A stretch of 64,000 nt of DNA from an uncultured Acetatifactor sp. (GCA_934402315.1 CAKRTS010000009.1:1-64000); one strand, 5' to 3'. Positions 8,716 through 17,665 are shown, numbered from the stretch's first letter. Program-made: numbers and translations. Notes: generated by a model not told the origin, from the letters alone.

Positions 8716-10142
8716 TGAAGAAGACCCTTTATCTGAAATTTGTACTGGCATATTTCATATTCAGTGTTTTCAGCTTTATCATGGTATCGATCTTTGTGCC
8801 GAGCATTACGAAGGAGCATCTGGTGAGAGAAAAGGCGGAGGTGCTTTACTCCGAGGCAACTCTGATCTCAAATACCTACGCCACCGGACTGTACACCAGC
8901 GAAACGGATCTGGAAACGGTGAAGACCCAGCTCGATTTCCTTTCGGTCTATCTGGATTCCACGATCTGCATCATCAACCCCTCCGGCCGTCTGGTTCTGG
9001 ACACCAGCCAGCCGCTGAACGTTGAGGATGTCGTCATGATAGAGAACTTTGACCCGACCATGACGGGCGGCTCCTATTATATGGTAAATAATTTCTTTGG
9101 AAACTTCGACTCGGACATGCTCAGTGTGCTTGCACCGATCACATCCAGCTACATGGTCAAGGGCTATGTTGTCATTCTCTGCGACATGAATGACATTCAG
9201 ACCTCCTGCAACAGTATGCTGAACATTTCCTATATTACACTGGTTATCCTGTTGCTGCTCTCCTTGATTATCCTGATTTTCTTCACGGAGATCGTCTACA
9301 TTCCGCTGCGCAAGATCACCTATGCGACGGAGCAGTACGCGGCGGGAAATATGCACTACGAATTTCAGGTGGAAAGCGAAGATGAGATCGGTTATCTCGC
9401 CGCCTGTCTGAATTACATGGCAAGCCAGATCGCCAGCGCGGAGGACGACCAGAAAAAATTTGTGGCAAATGTCTCCCACGATTTCCGTTCGCCGCTGACT
9501 TCAATCCGCGGTTATCTGGAGGCAATGATCGATGGAACGATCCCCCCGGAAATGCATGAAAAATACCTTGGGATCGTGCTGAACGAGACAGAGCGGCTGA
9601 CGAAGCTGACGAACAGTCTTCTCACCCTGAATAACCTGAACACAAAGGGAATACTGCTCGACCGAACCGATTTCAATATCAACAAGGTGATCCGCAATAC
9701 TGCTGCCTCCTTTGAAGGCACCTGCCTGAAAAAGACGATTGCGATCGAGCTGATCCTTACCGGCGACGAAATGTATGTCAACGCCGATATGGGAAAGATC
9801 CAGCAGGTATTGTACAACCTGATCGACAACGCCATAAAATTCAGCCATCACGACTCCGTAATCAAGGTCGAGACCTCTGTGAAAAAGAGCAAGCTCTTCA
9901 TTTCCGTCAAAGATACCGGCATCGGCATCCCGAAGGATGATTTAAAGCTCATCTGGGACAGATTTTATAAATCCGACCTCTCCCGGGGCAGGGATAAAAA
10001 GGGCACGGGTCTCGGACTTTCCATTGTCAAGGAGATCATCAACTGCCACGGAGAGCACATTAACGTAATAAGCACTGAAGGGGTGGGAAGCGAATTTATC
10101 TTCTCACTGCCCCTGTCAGCAAAAAACGACGAGGAAGATTAA
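8715..10142 (+). CDS. Membrane sensor histidine kinase, partner of the preceding regulator
   Basis: A 475-residue kinase with membrane spans near residues 8-30 and 165-190 enclosing an extracellular sensor of about 130 residues. A HAMP segment, a HisKA domain with the phospho-acceptor H255 in VSHDFRSPLTSIRGY, and an HATPase domain follow (N-box NLIDNAIKFSH, G-boxes DTGIGI and GTGLGLSIV). The design is PhoR/WalK-like but the sensor gives no ligand clue. It is co-transcribed with the response regulator and followed at once by a strong terminator shared with the convergent ECF gene. Confidence 0.92.
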   Translation: MKKTLYLKFVLAYFIFSVFSFIMVSIFVPSITKEHLVREKAEVLYSEATLISNTYATGLYTSETDLETVKTQLDFLSVYLDSTICIINPSGRLVLDTSQPLNVEDVVMIENFDPTMTGGSYYMVNNFFGNFDSDMLSVLAPITSSYMVKGYVVILCDMNDIQTSCNSMLNISYITLVILLLLSLIILIFFTEIVYIPLRKITYATEQYAAGNMHYEFQVESEDEIGYLAACLNYMASQIASAEDDQKKFVANVSHDFRSPLTSIRGYLEAMIDGTIPPEMHEKYLGIVLNETERLTKLTNSLLTLNNLNTKGILLDRTDFNINKVIRNTAASFEGTCLKKTIAIELILTGDEMYVNADMGKIQQVLYNLIDNAIKFSHHDSVIKVETSVKKSKLFISVKDTGIGIPKDDLKLIWDRFYKSDLSRGRDKKGTGLGLSIVKEIINCHGEHINVISTEGVGSEFIFSLPLSAKNDEED

Positions 10143-10158
10143 CCTTCCCCGCCGTTTT
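10123..10158. terminator. Bidirectional rho-independent terminator
   Basis: The inverted repeat AAAACGACGAGGAAG / CTTCCCCGCCGTTTT (two mismatches) has A-tract and T-tract on its two sides and overlaps the kinase stop codon. It serves both the kinase operon and the convergent riboswitch-controlled pair ending at 10162. Confidence 0.8.
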
Positions 10159-10161
10159 CTT

Positions 10162-10713
10162 TTATTCTGTCATCAATCCCTGTTTTTGTATCCGATTCAT
10201 CACCCTGCGAACCGGGTGATACAATATCAGCATGATCACAAAATTTCCGATACAATGTCCCACATCCCATGGGATTCCCGCTACCCACCATGTAAATCCG
10301 GCATACAGACCGCCCCTGATTCCTTTATCCGTGATACCAATCACGAAATAGGGAATCGCGCACATCAGACCGAAGAACAATCCGAAAGCGCCGGACAGCA
10401 CGCTCCAGAACCAGACGGATGTCTGCTTCCTGTTCAGATAGGCGAGCAACGCCAGAAGCGGCCATACATACAGATACATGATCCACCAGAGTCCCATTCC
10501 GTAGATACAGCCTTCTATCAGAATAAATACAGGCACAACAAACAGTATCCTCCATCCGAAAAAAAGCGTGAACAGAATAATCCAGAAGGACACCAGCTCC
10601 ACATTCGGAACAAAGCTCAAGGCTTCCTTACACACCACAATGACCGCAACCATAGCGCCGATCAGGGCAATGTCCCGGATCGTGATCTTTCTGTTTGTTC
10701 TCTGCTTCTCCAT
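10162..10713 (-). CDS. ECF transporter S component, probably for cobalamin or a precursor
   Basis: A 183-residue protein with five to six hydrophobic spans and a basic N-terminus (KQRTNRKITIRDIALIGAMVAV), typical of the substrate-binding S subunit of energy-coupling factor importers. It lies 9 bp downstream of a DUF4430 gene, and both follow a cobalamin riboswitch on the same strand. I therefore infer a role in vitamin B12 or cobinamide uptake, like the CbrT type of S component. No energising EcfA/EcfT genes are in the window; a shared module elsewhere would be needed, which is usual for group II ECF systems. Confidence 0.75.
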   Translation of the reverse strand: MEKQRTNRKITIRDIALIGAMVAVIVVCKEALSFVPNVELVSFWIILFTLFFGWRILFVVPVFILIEGCIYGMGLWWIMYLYVWPLLALLAYLNRKQTSVWFWSVLSGAFGLFFGLMCAIPYFVIGITDKGIRGGLYAGFTWWVAGIPWDVGHCIGNFVIMLILYHPVRRVMNRIQKQGLMTE

Positions 10714-10721
10714 ACTTTTCC

Positions 10722-11144
10722 CTACTCTGCTACATAGGGCGGAGTATATTCAAACCGGAATACGTCTCCGTCTGCTACGGGCTGGGTGTCAACACTGTAG
10801 TTGCCATAGTCACCGTTTACATAGATTGCCCAGTAAGAACCGTCTACATTCCAGTCATGTGTCTCACCGTTGATGGTAAAGAGCGAATAACCGTAGTCTC
10901 CTGTCTCACCGTCAAACGTAAGATCCTTCGCATCCTTCATTGCGTCGAGCAGATACTCCGCGTCGGTGTGAACCTCGTACTCCTTCGTCTCAGCTTCCTG
11001 ATTCACCACCTCAAGCGTGATCGACTTGCTGCCCTCAACGGGCTTTTCCTTAAACAGGTTGAAAATCACGAGCAGAGCCGCTACCAGTACAACCAGCACG
11101 ACAACTCCGACAATGACTTTCTTGTTGGATTTCTTTGTCTCCAT
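10722..11144 (-). CDS. Membrane-anchored DUF4430 (transcobalamin C-terminal-like) protein
   Basis: A 140-residue protein with an N-terminal membrane anchor (about residues 9-31) and an extracellular domain of about 100 residues. The domain carries the DUF4430 pattern: YLLDAM, GYSLFTINGE, GSYWAIYVNG and DGDVFRFEY. This fold is related to the C-terminal domain of eukaryotic cobalamin carriers. With the riboswitch upstream and the ECF S component downstream it probably captures corrinoids at the cell surface and hands them to the transporter. GGAGGAG precedes the ATG. The anchor has no clear lipobox cysteine. Confidence 0.8.
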   Translation of the reverse strand: METKKSNKKVIVGVVVLVVLVAALLVIFNLFKEKPVEGSKSITLEVVNQEAETKEYEVHTDAEYLLDAMKDAKDLTFDGETGDYGYSLFTINGETHDWNVDGSYWAIYVNGDYGNYSVDTQPVADGDVFRFEYTPPYVAE

Positions 11145-11283
11145 TTTTTCTCCTCCGTTTCTTCGTTGCTATGCAACATTTACTCAGTGAATAAAGGTTC
11201 CTGTAAATGCACGCAAAAAAGAAACAGAATCGGATAGCTGCTTCCATCGTACTAACCAAGTCCTCGTGGTCACACAGTACTCA

Positions 11284-11495
11284 CTACAGGCAGGTCTTCT
11301 GACTGAAGTATCAACACTGCATTTCGCCTTCCCGATTCCCTGCCAGAATTTCCGCCAGTTCCTCAGTGACATTACTGTTCCTTTATCCGAAACAGGAAAT
11401 GCAGCTCCTCTATCACAGCGACGAGATCGTTCAGGTCTTTCACCTGCTTCCCTTTTCACCGGATCAAACAAAGCTGTTCACCCGACACCTGTAAT
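11284..11495 (-). promoter_or_regulatory. Cobalamin riboswitch
   Basis: Read on the minus strand the hallmark blocks appear in order. They are ACAGGTG near the 5' end, ATCCGGTGAAAAGGGAAGC, then CGTCGCTGTGATAGAGGAGC (a form of the B12 box CCACTGT), the GGGAAGGCG segment, and the diagnostic 3' closing block AGTCAGAAGACCTGCC at 11284-11299. The element lies 140 bp upstream of the DUF4430 gene, with that leader free for a repressing structure. It should lower expression of the DUF4430/ECF pair when adenosylcobalamin is plentiful. Confidence 0.9.
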
Positions 11496-11631
11496 GCTCT
11501 TATTCACTCGGTTTTCAATTCTAGCACAGAGAATAAAAAAAAGCAATGAACTACATGCCGCATCATATTGCCGTTGTATTCTTTCCTGTGCTACAATGGT
11601 TATCATACAGAATTTCAGAACGAGGAAAATC

Positions 11632-12378
11632 ATGCCTGACGAGAAGGCTTTTGAAGCAGCAAAACAGAAAATAATCGGTGTTGACAGACAGCGGCTCGGA
11701 ATCGGAACACTCTCCGAGAAGACCGTCCACGCGATCCTGAAAAACTATTACGAACCCGATGAAGACCATCAGGAAATCCCGATTGAAAACTATGTCGCGG
11801 ACATCTACGCAGACGGTGAGATCATTGAGATCCAGACCGCACAATTCAACCGGATGAGGGAAAAGCTCAATGCCTTTCTGCCCCTTTATCCCGTGACGAT
11901 CGTATATCCGATCCCAAGACAGAAACGGATCATCTGGATTGACGAGGAAACAGGCGAATGCAGCGCGGGCAGAAAATCTCCGAAGACGGGAACTCCGTAT
12001 CTGGTATTTCCCGAGCTTTATAAGATCAAGATGTACCTGAAGAACCCTAACCTGCGCATCCGTCTCGTACTGCTCGACCTCGAGGAGTATAAGCTGCTGA
12101 ACGGCTGGAGCAGGGATAAAAAGAAGGGTTCAAGCCGCTACGACAGAATACCGACCGGGCTGGTAGAGGAAATTGACATCCGCTGCCTGCAGGATTATAT
12201 GCAGTTTGTTCCGTATGAATTAAAGGATGCCTTTACCTCAAAGGAATTTGCGAAGGCCGCCCATATTCCGGTTTCACTCGCCCAGACGGTGCTGAATATC
12301 CTCTACCATGTCGGGACAATCACAAGAGTCGGCAAAAAAGGAAACATGTACCTTTATGAAATTATAGAAAACCTATAA
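11632..12378 (+). CDS. Uncharacterised protein with possible CoiA-like PD-(D/E)XK core and winged-helix end
   Basis: A 248-residue protein I cannot assign to a named function. The start is the ATG at 11632 after GAGGAAAATC; an upstream in-frame start would run through the riboswitch. Near residues 50-70 the text YVADIYADGEIIEIQT resembles the D...ExQ active-site pattern of CoiA-type PD-(D/E)XK nucleases, followed by a Tyr/Pro-rich basic region (VYPIPRQKRIIW). The last 70 residues look like a small winged helix (SKEFAKAAHIPVSLAQTVLNILY). It lies 18 bp upstream of an RpiR regulator and may share its transcript. Fold assignment is by eye. Confidence 0.6.
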   Translation: MPDEKAFEAAKQKIIGVDRQRLGIGTLSEKTVHAILKNYYEPDEDHQEIPIENYVADIYADGEIIEIQTAQFNRMREKLNAFLPLYPVTIVYPIPRQKRIIWIDEETGECSAGRKSPKTGTPYLVFPELYKIKMYLKNPNLRIRLVLLDLEEYKLLNGWSRDKKKGSSRYDRIPTGLVEEIDIRCLQDYMQFVPYELKDAFTSKEFAKAAHIPVSLAQTVLNILYHVGTITRVGKKGNMYLYEIIENL

Positions 12379-12395
12379 CAAGGAGTAACACATCC

Positions 12396-13244
12396 ATGAA
12401 CCTGATCCTACAGATACAATCTTCCTACAATCAATTTACCAAGGCTGAAAAAAAGGTCGCAGATTACTGCCTCGCGCACAGGGATGAAATTCCTTACCTC
12501 TCCATCACTGAGCTCGCCGATGCCTGTGAGGTCGGTGACACCAGCGTATACCGCTTTTGCAGAACCTTGAAGCTTGAGGGCTATCAGGAATTCAAAATGA
12601 AATTTTCCCTGAGCCAGAACGCGGCGGATCATTCGGAGGAAGCTGTATCTGATTACGAAACTTCAACTACCGCCTTTGACGCTCTCGCAAAAAAAGTCAT
12701 GAACTCCCACAAAAATGCGATTGAAGAAACCTATCATCTGCTGAATCCTTCCACCTTTGAAAAGGTTCTCGACCTGCTGGAAAACGCAGAGCGCATTTAC
12801 TTTTTCGGCGTCGGTGACAGCCTTCTTGTGGCAGAGGAGGCTAGAAACCGCTTCCTGCGCATCACAACGAAGGTAAACTGTATCACAGACCCGCATATGC
12901 AGGCAGTTGCCGCCTCTCTCTCAACCGAAAAGGATCTGATCTTCCTTATCTCTTATTCCGGCTCTACCAAAGACAATATCCAGACAGCGAAGCTCGCTAA
13001 GGAACGCGGCGCGAAGGTAGTATGTATTTCCCATTTTCAGAAATCCCCTCTGACGGCTTACTGTGATGCCGTGCTTTTGTGCGGCTCCAAGGAAGGGCCT
13101 CTGAACAGAGGATCAATGTCTGCAAAGTCTGCGCAGCTGTATCTGATCGATCTTCTCTATCAGAGCATGTATGAGCGCAACCCCGAAGAATGCTTTAAAA
13201 ATAACGAACTTGCGACAGCCTCTGTAGTTGACCGCTCGGTTTAA
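12396..13244 (+). CDS. RpiR/MurR-family transcriptional regulator upstream of nagBA
   Basis: A 282-residue regulator with an N-terminal helix-turn-helix (about 1-75; VADYCLAHRDE, TSVYRFCRTLKLEGYQEFK) and a C-terminal SIS sugar-phosphate-binding domain (about 125-260; FFGVGDSLLVAEEARNRF, ISYSGSTKDN). The family senses phosphosugars such as MurNAc-6-P or GlcNAc-6-P. Standing 113 bp upstream of nagB on the same strand, it is a likely regulator of nagBA and perhaps of the facing peptidoglycan-salvage operon. The ribosome site is AAGGAG before ATG. Confidence 0.9.
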   Translation: MNLILQIQSSYNQFTKAEKKVADYCLAHRDEIPYLSITELADACEVGDTSVYRFCRTLKLEGYQEFKMKFSLSQNAADHSEEAVSDYETSTTAFDALAKKVMNSHKNAIEETYHLLNPSTFEKVLDLLENAERIYFFGVGDSLLVAEEARNRFLRITTKVNCITDPHMQAVAASLSTEKDLIFLISYSGSTKDNIQTAKLAKERGAKVVCISHFQKSPLTAYCDAVLLCGSKEGPLNRGSMSAKSAQLYLIDLLYQSMYERNPEECFKNNELATASVVDRSV

Positions 13245-13293
13245 AAAACTTTTTCACTTTTTTTCACAGTTTGAAAATATTTTCTTTTTTCTA

Positions 13294-13322
13294 TTGTATT
13301 GCCTGTGTCGTAGTGCTATCAT
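13294..13322 (+). promoter_or_regulatory. Candidate promoter for nagBA
   Basis: TTGTAT (13294-13299) and TATCAT (13317-13322) with a 17-bp spacer, 35 bp before the nagB ATG. The preceding AT-rich stretch has repeated TTTTTCAC and TTTGAAAA motifs that could hold an RpiR operator; no clear palindrome is seen. Confidence 0.5.
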
Positions 13323-13357
13323 GAGGTCAGGAAGATACTGAACGGAGGTATGACTTT

Positions 13358-14122
13358 ATGAAAATTTATGCAGCAAAGGACTACGCGGACTTGAGCAGAA
13401 AGGCAGCAAACATCATTTCTGCGCAGGTCATTATGAAACCGAACGCCGTACTCGGTCTGGCAACAGGCTCTACTCCGATCGGCGCATATAAGCAGCTGAT
13501 TGAATGGTATGAGAAGGGGGATATTGACTTTTCCCATACCCTCAGCATCAATCTCGATGAATACAAGGGATTGTCCGGAGACCACGATCAGAGCTACCGC
13601 TACTTTATGAATCACAATCTCTTCGATCATGTAAACATCAAAAAAGAAAACACCAATGTTCCGAACGGTCTTGCCGAAAATGCCGAAGAGGAGTGCAGAC
13701 GCTACAACAATATTATCCGCTCACTCGGCGGAATCGATCTGCAGCTGCTCGGCATCGGCGGAAACGGACATATCGGCTTTAATGAGCCGGGCGCCGCTTT
13801 TGAGAAGGAAACGCATCTCGTCACACTGACAGAGCAGACCAGACAGAGCAATGCAAGATTCTTCACTTCCATTGACGAGGTTCCCACACATGCCTTTACC
13901 ATGGGAATCAAGAGTATCATGTCCGCAAAAAAGATTCTGCTTCTGGCAACGGGCGAAAAAAAGGCAAAGGCTCTGTACGATTCCTTCTTCGGCCCCGTAA
14001 CGCCCGGTGTTCCGGCATCCATTCTGCAGCTGCACAACGATTGCATTGTCATTGCGGATGAACCGGCATTGTCGCTGATCCGTGAAAAGACAGGCTGGGA
14101 GGATAGCACCTATGATAATTAG
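13358..14122 (+). CDS. nagB: Glucosamine-6-phosphate deaminase
   Basis: Cytosolic enzyme converting glucosamine-6-phosphate to fructose-6-phosphate and ammonia, the last step of amino-sugar catabolism. The 254-residue protein shows the phosphate loop GLATGSTPIG, general base D67 in NLDEYKGL, and the active-site string GIGGNGHIGFNEPG with H138 and E143. Its C-terminus is about 10 residues longer than B. subtilis NagB. A strong ribosome site (CGGAGG) precedes ATG. It overlaps nagA by 11 bases. Confidence 0.96.
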   Translation: MKIYAAKDYADLSRKAANIISAQVIMKPNAVLGLATGSTPIGAYKQLIEWYEKGDIDFSHTLSINLDEYKGLSGDHDQSYRYFMNHNLFDHVNIKKENTNVPNGLAENAEEECRRYNNIIRSLGGIDLQLLGIGGNGHIGFNEPGAAFEKETHLVTLTEQTRQSNARFFTSIDEVPTHAFTMGIKSIMSAKKILLLATGEKKAKALYDSFFGPVTPGVPASILQLHNDCIVIADEPALSLIREKTGWEDSTYDN

Positions 14123-15212
14123 AAACGGCATGGTCTTTCAGGAAAATAAGAACTTTGTCCAGAGAGATGTCTTTATCGAAAACGGAAGAATCGTTCACTC
14201 GATCCGGGATGTAGAGGACACTACCGAGGTTGATGCAGGCGGACTGTATGTGTTACCCGGTCTTGTCGATATTCACAGTCACGGCGCTGTCGGACATGAC
14301 TTTTCGGATGGGGACAGGGAGGGCTTAAAGGAAATTCTGAAGTACGAGTATTCCCACGGAATCACGACCTACTGTCCCACCTCCATGACAGTGGAAAAGG
14401 AACAGCTATATAAGGTCTTCTCTTCCATGGCAGACTGGAAGGACGAAAAGGGCATGTCCCATGTAGCCGGTATCAATATGGAAGGGCCTTTTCTGGATGT
14501 CAATAAAAGAGGCGCCCACAGACCGGAGTGCATTTTAAAGCCGGATGTCGATTTCTTCCGGGAATGCAACAGGCTTTGCGGCGGCAAAATCCGCCTTGTC
14601 ACGCTCGCTCCGAATATGGATGACGCAATGGAATTTATTCAGGCATTAAAAGGGGAGACTGTTATCTCTCTTGGACATACCGCCGCAGATTACGATACCT
14701 GCAAAAAGGCGCTGGACGCGGGTGCGTGCCATGTGACACACCTCTATAATGCAATGAATCCTCTGGAGCATCGCGCACCGGGTCCGATCGCTGCTGCCTC
14801 AGAGGATGAGAATTGTGTTGCTGAATTAATTTGTGACGGAATCCATGTCCATGCAAGCATGATAAGAATCGCCTTCGAGCTCTTCCCAAACCGGATCGCC
14901 TTAATCAGTGATTCCATGAGAGCGGTCGGACTGGAAAACGGCACTTACGAGCTGGGCGGCCAGAAGGTACATGTGGACGGCAGACGCGCCACTCTCTCAA
15001 ACGGCACAATCGCGGGCTCCGCAACAAATGTCTACGACTGTATGTGCACCGCTGTCTCCTTCGGAATCCCTCTGGAGGATGCGATTGCCGCCGCAACGAT
15101 CACTCCCGCAAAGAGTATCGGCATCTTTGATGAGGTCGGCTCCCTGACTCCCGGAAAACGCGCCGATGTCCTGCTTGTAGATAAGAATCTGAAGCTCGTA
15201 AGAGTAATTTAG
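14112..15212 (+). CDS. nagA: N-acetylglucosamine-6-phosphate deacetylase
   Basis: Removes acetate from GlcNAc-6-P to feed NagB. The 366-residue amidohydrolase has DIHSHGAVGHDFSDG, the metal-site EGPFLDVNKRGAH, GHTAADYDTC, HLYNAMNPLEHRAPG, CDGIHVH and the catalytic Asp in ISDSMRAVG. The ATG at 14112 lies inside the end of nagB and is preceded by GGGAGG (14097-14102); an in-frame GTG at 14082 lies deeper in nagB and is less likely. Its 3' end overlaps the convergent kinase gene by 4 bases, so there is no room for a terminator between them. Confidence 0.95.
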   Translation: MIIRNGMVFQENKNFVQRDVFIENGRIVHSIRDVEDTTEVDAGGLYVLPGLVDIHSHGAVGHDFSDGDREGLKEILKYEYSHGITTYCPTSMTVEKEQLYKVFSSMADWKDEKGMSHVAGINMEGPFLDVNKRGAHRPECILKPDVDFFRECNRLCGGKIRLVTLAPNMDDAMEFIQALKGETVISLGHTAADYDTCKKALDAGACHVTHLYNAMNPLEHRAPGPIAAASEDENCVAELICDGIHVHASMIRIAFELFPNRIALISDSMRAVGLENGTYELGGQKVHVDGRRATLSNGTIAGSATNVYDCMCTAVSFGIPLEDAIAAATITPAKSIGIFDEVGSLTPGKRADVLLVDKNLKLVRVI

Positions 15213-16102
15213 GAAAGAGAAAGATTCCACGCCCACAGTGCGGCACCGGAAGCAGCATCCATATCCGGCTGTTTCAGGAGGATGCCCTCATATCCGGTTT
15301 TGATTCTTGTCTCGACTTCCTGTCGGAATATGGTCTGATGGGTCAGCAATCCTCCCATCAGACAAAGCGGCATGGTCTGCTCGCCGAGTCTGCGATAGAC
15401 AGTGAAAGCCAGCTCACACAGATCCTTCGCATTTTTCTGCAGTATCTTTTTCGCCGTGCTGTCTCCGGCAGAGGCTCCGTCCTCCGCTGCATGAGACAGT
15501 GCGGCGATTGTGCTTTTATCCGTTGACGAATAAGTCTTCGCAATGATCTCCCCGATACTCTTACAGTCCCAGTAATTCTGCACCAGCCCTGTCAGCATCG
15601 TCTCTTTGCCTCTTCCGTCATATGCTCTCACAACAGCTGTCAGAACATCTCTGCCTATGGCATAACCGCTTCCGACATCATCGATCAGATGCCCCCATCC
15701 GCCGGCTCTTACTGTCCTGCCGTTTCTGTCTCTTCCGTTACAGATGCTCCCTGTCCCGGAGATCAGAATCGCGCCTGCTCCGCCGCTCATTGCCCCGTAG
15801 AGTGCGATTTCCTGATCGCCCTTTAATACCAGTTTGTCAGAGAAACCATATTGCTCCGCTGCCTCATGCGCAATCCTGCCGACATCGGAATTACTGATCC
15901 CTGCGGCGCCGATACAGACCTTGCTGCATTCACCGGACTGCGCGATCGTCTCAAAAATCTCCGACAAAAGTTCCCTGTACTTCCGTTCACCGATACTGTT
16001 CAGATTAAAGGGGCCGAAAGTCCTGCGGATTCTATCTTCTTCGCTCTCTTTCCAAAGCTCCAGCGTTGTCCTTGTACCGCCGCCATCTATTCCTGCAACC
16101 AT
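15209..16102 (-). CDS. BadF/BadG-family N-acetylmuramate/N-acetylglucosamine kinase, MurK-like
   Basis: A 297-residue sugar kinase of the ASKHA fold: phosphate-1 loop IDGGGTRTTLELW, adenosine and connect motifs ISGTGSICNGRD and GGWGHLIDDVGSGY, and LMGGLL near the C-terminus. In Clostridium acetobutylicum a kinase of this family (MurK) phosphorylates both MurNAc and GlcNAc at O-6. Here it is the last gene of the salvage operon behind NagZ and NamZ, whose cleavage releases just those sugars, so the same role is inferred. A glucosamine or GlcNAc-only kinase is the alternative. Confidence 0.8.
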   Translation of the reverse strand: MVAGIDGGGTRTTLELWKESEEDRIRRTFGPFNLNSIGERKYRELLSEIFETIAQSGECSKVCIGAAGISNSDVGRIAHEAAEQYGFSDKLVLKGDQEIALYGAMSGGAGAILISGTGSICNGRDRNGRTVRAGGWGHLIDDVGSGYAIGRDVLTAVVRAYDGRGKETMLTGLVQNYWDCKSIGEIIAKTYSSTDKSTIAALSHAAEDGASAGDSTAKKILQKNAKDLCELAFTVYRRLGEQTMPLCLMGGLLTHQTIFRQEVETRIKTGYEGILLKQPDMDAASGAALWAWNLSLS

Positions 16103-16117
16103 TTTCCTTCACCCATT

Positions 16118-17656
16118 CTATAACCTGATCGGCAGACTTCCCGTAGGCTGCCATTCTCCGCGGAACATTTCCTCTAAAACCTTCAATGTCATCAGGGAAT
16201 TATCCCATGCGGCAATTCCGACCGCATTCTCCGGCAGCTCTGCAAGATCATAAGGATTCCTCAGCGCCACCACTGCGACAGGGAGCTGCTTTTCTGCGAG
16301 AGCACGCACAAGCTCCAGCTGTCCCGGCTGCAGATGTCCGTTGTAGGTGCTGATGACAATGCTGTCTGCGCCCGCAGCCTTCTCTGAAACCGCCCTGATC
16401 TCGTTTTCATCCGGGTTCTTTGACGTCAGCAATGCCCTTCCGCCAAATTTCTCCGCCATATACTCCGCAAAAGTTACCTGCCTGTTATTCTCGCTGGATG
16501 CCAGTGTTGCACGAAATCCTGCACATCCCGTAAAGAAAGTATTTTTCCCGGCCGGAAACAGCTTTCCCTGTGTCAGAACGATAGATTTCCTCCGTATTTC
16601 CCTTTCTGTCTGCCTGTCTTCCTCACTGCATCCCTGCCCGGAAGCTTCCCCGCCGATGTACTCTTCCTTATAGGAAAGTATTTTATCAACGGATGCTTCC
16701 ATCTCATCCAGAGAAATCTTTCCGGCATCCACATCCCGGTATACCTCCAGAATCGCCTGTTCCAGAAGCTCCGCCGTATGACTGACAAAGACCATATCCA
16801 CTCCGGCAGCCATTGCCGCCGCAGCGCCCTTTGCCGTGCCGTAATACTTCTTAATGGCATCCATCTCCGTACAATCGCTGAGAACCAGACCCTTAAATCC
16901 GAGTCTTCCCTTCAGAATATCCGTTATGATATGTCTGGACATTGTACAGGGAATCTTCTCCTTCTCCAGCTTTGGAAACAGAATATGACTCGTCATAACG
17001 GCGGGAATGCCGTTTTCAAAAACCGCACGGAAGGGAATCAGCTCCAATGCCTCAAGCTCCTCCAGCGTTTTATCTATGATGGGAAGACCAAGGTGCGAAT
17101 CCACCGCCGTATCGCCATGTCCCGGAAAATGCTTTGCGCATGCCATCACCTTTTCCCGCTGATAGCCTCTTACCGCCGCAATACCGTACTCTGCCGCAAC
17201 CTCCGGCTGATCGGAAAAGCTTCTCACACCGATGACGGGATTCGCCGGATTATTGTTTACATCCATGACAGGCGCAAGGTTGAAATTCACTCCAAGCCTC
17301 TTTAACTCCCTTGCCGTGATTCCGGCAAGCAGCTCCGCATTCCCCGGATCTCCCGTTGCAGCCGTCGCCATTTCCCCCGGGACATTACAGCCGTCTCCGG
17401 GCAGTCTCGTCACAACGCCGCCCTCCTGATCGATTGTGATGAAAGCGCTGTGCCCTGTCTCCTCTCTCACCAGCTCCTGAATATCCTGACAGAGCCTTTT
17501 CAGCTGTGGCATGCTCTCCACGTTATGTTCAAACAGAATGACATTTCCCAGCTTATATTCCTTCACCAGCCGGATAAATTCGGGACTCATCTCCTTGCCC
17601 GGAAATCCCCCGACAAACCTCTGTCCCACCTGTGCCTTCCAATCCATTTTCTTCAT
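16118..17656 (-). CDS. nagZ: Beta-N-acetylhexosaminidase, glycoside hydrolase family 3 (NagZ)
   Basis: Cleaves terminal beta-GlcNAc from muropeptide or GlcNAc-MurNAc fragments. The 512-residue protein has the GH3 barrel signature KHFPGHGDT (175-183), the acid/base pair D186-S-H188 and nucleophile D261 in VLSDCTEMDAI. A C-terminal alpha/beta domain (about 360-512) follows, as in B. subtilis NagZ. No signal peptide is present, so it acts in the cytoplasm on imported fragments. It sits between namZ-like and murK-like genes with 9- and 15-bp gaps. Confidence 0.93.
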   Translation of the reverse strand: MKKMDWKAQVGQRFVGGFPGKEMSPEFIRLVKEYKLGNVILFEHNVESMPQLKRLCQDIQELVREETGHSAFITIDQEGGVVTRLPGDGCNVPGEMATAATGDPGNAELLAGITARELKRLGVNFNLAPVMDVNNNPANPVIGVRSFSDQPEVAAEYGIAAVRGYQREKVMACAKHFPGHGDTAVDSHLGLPIIDKTLEELEALELIPFRAVFENGIPAVMTSHILFPKLEKEKIPCTMSRHIITDILKGRLGFKGLVLSDCTEMDAIKKYYGTAKGAAAAMAAGVDMVFVSHTAELLEQAILEVYRDVDAGKISLDEMEASVDKILSYKEEYIGGEASGQGCSEEDRQTEREIRRKSIVLTQGKLFPAGKNTFFTGCAGFRATLASSENNRQVTFAEYMAEKFGGRALLTSKNPDENEIRAVSEKAAGADSIVISTYNGHLQPGQLELVRALAEKQLPVAVVALRNPYDLAELPENAVGIAAWDNSLMTLKVLEEMFRGEWQPTGSLPIRL

Positions 17657-17665
17657 ACTGATCCC

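Noticed and set aside
9501..9851. Long open frames antisense to the histidine kinase, mutS2, gyrA and similar genes
   Set aside because: They mirror the codon structure of strong genes on the other strand and have no ribosome sites or recognisable domains.
11266..11631. N-terminal extension of the CoiA-like protein up to 11266
   Set aside because: This stretch is the cobalamin riboswitch on the other strand; a good ribosome site precedes the internal ATG at 11632.
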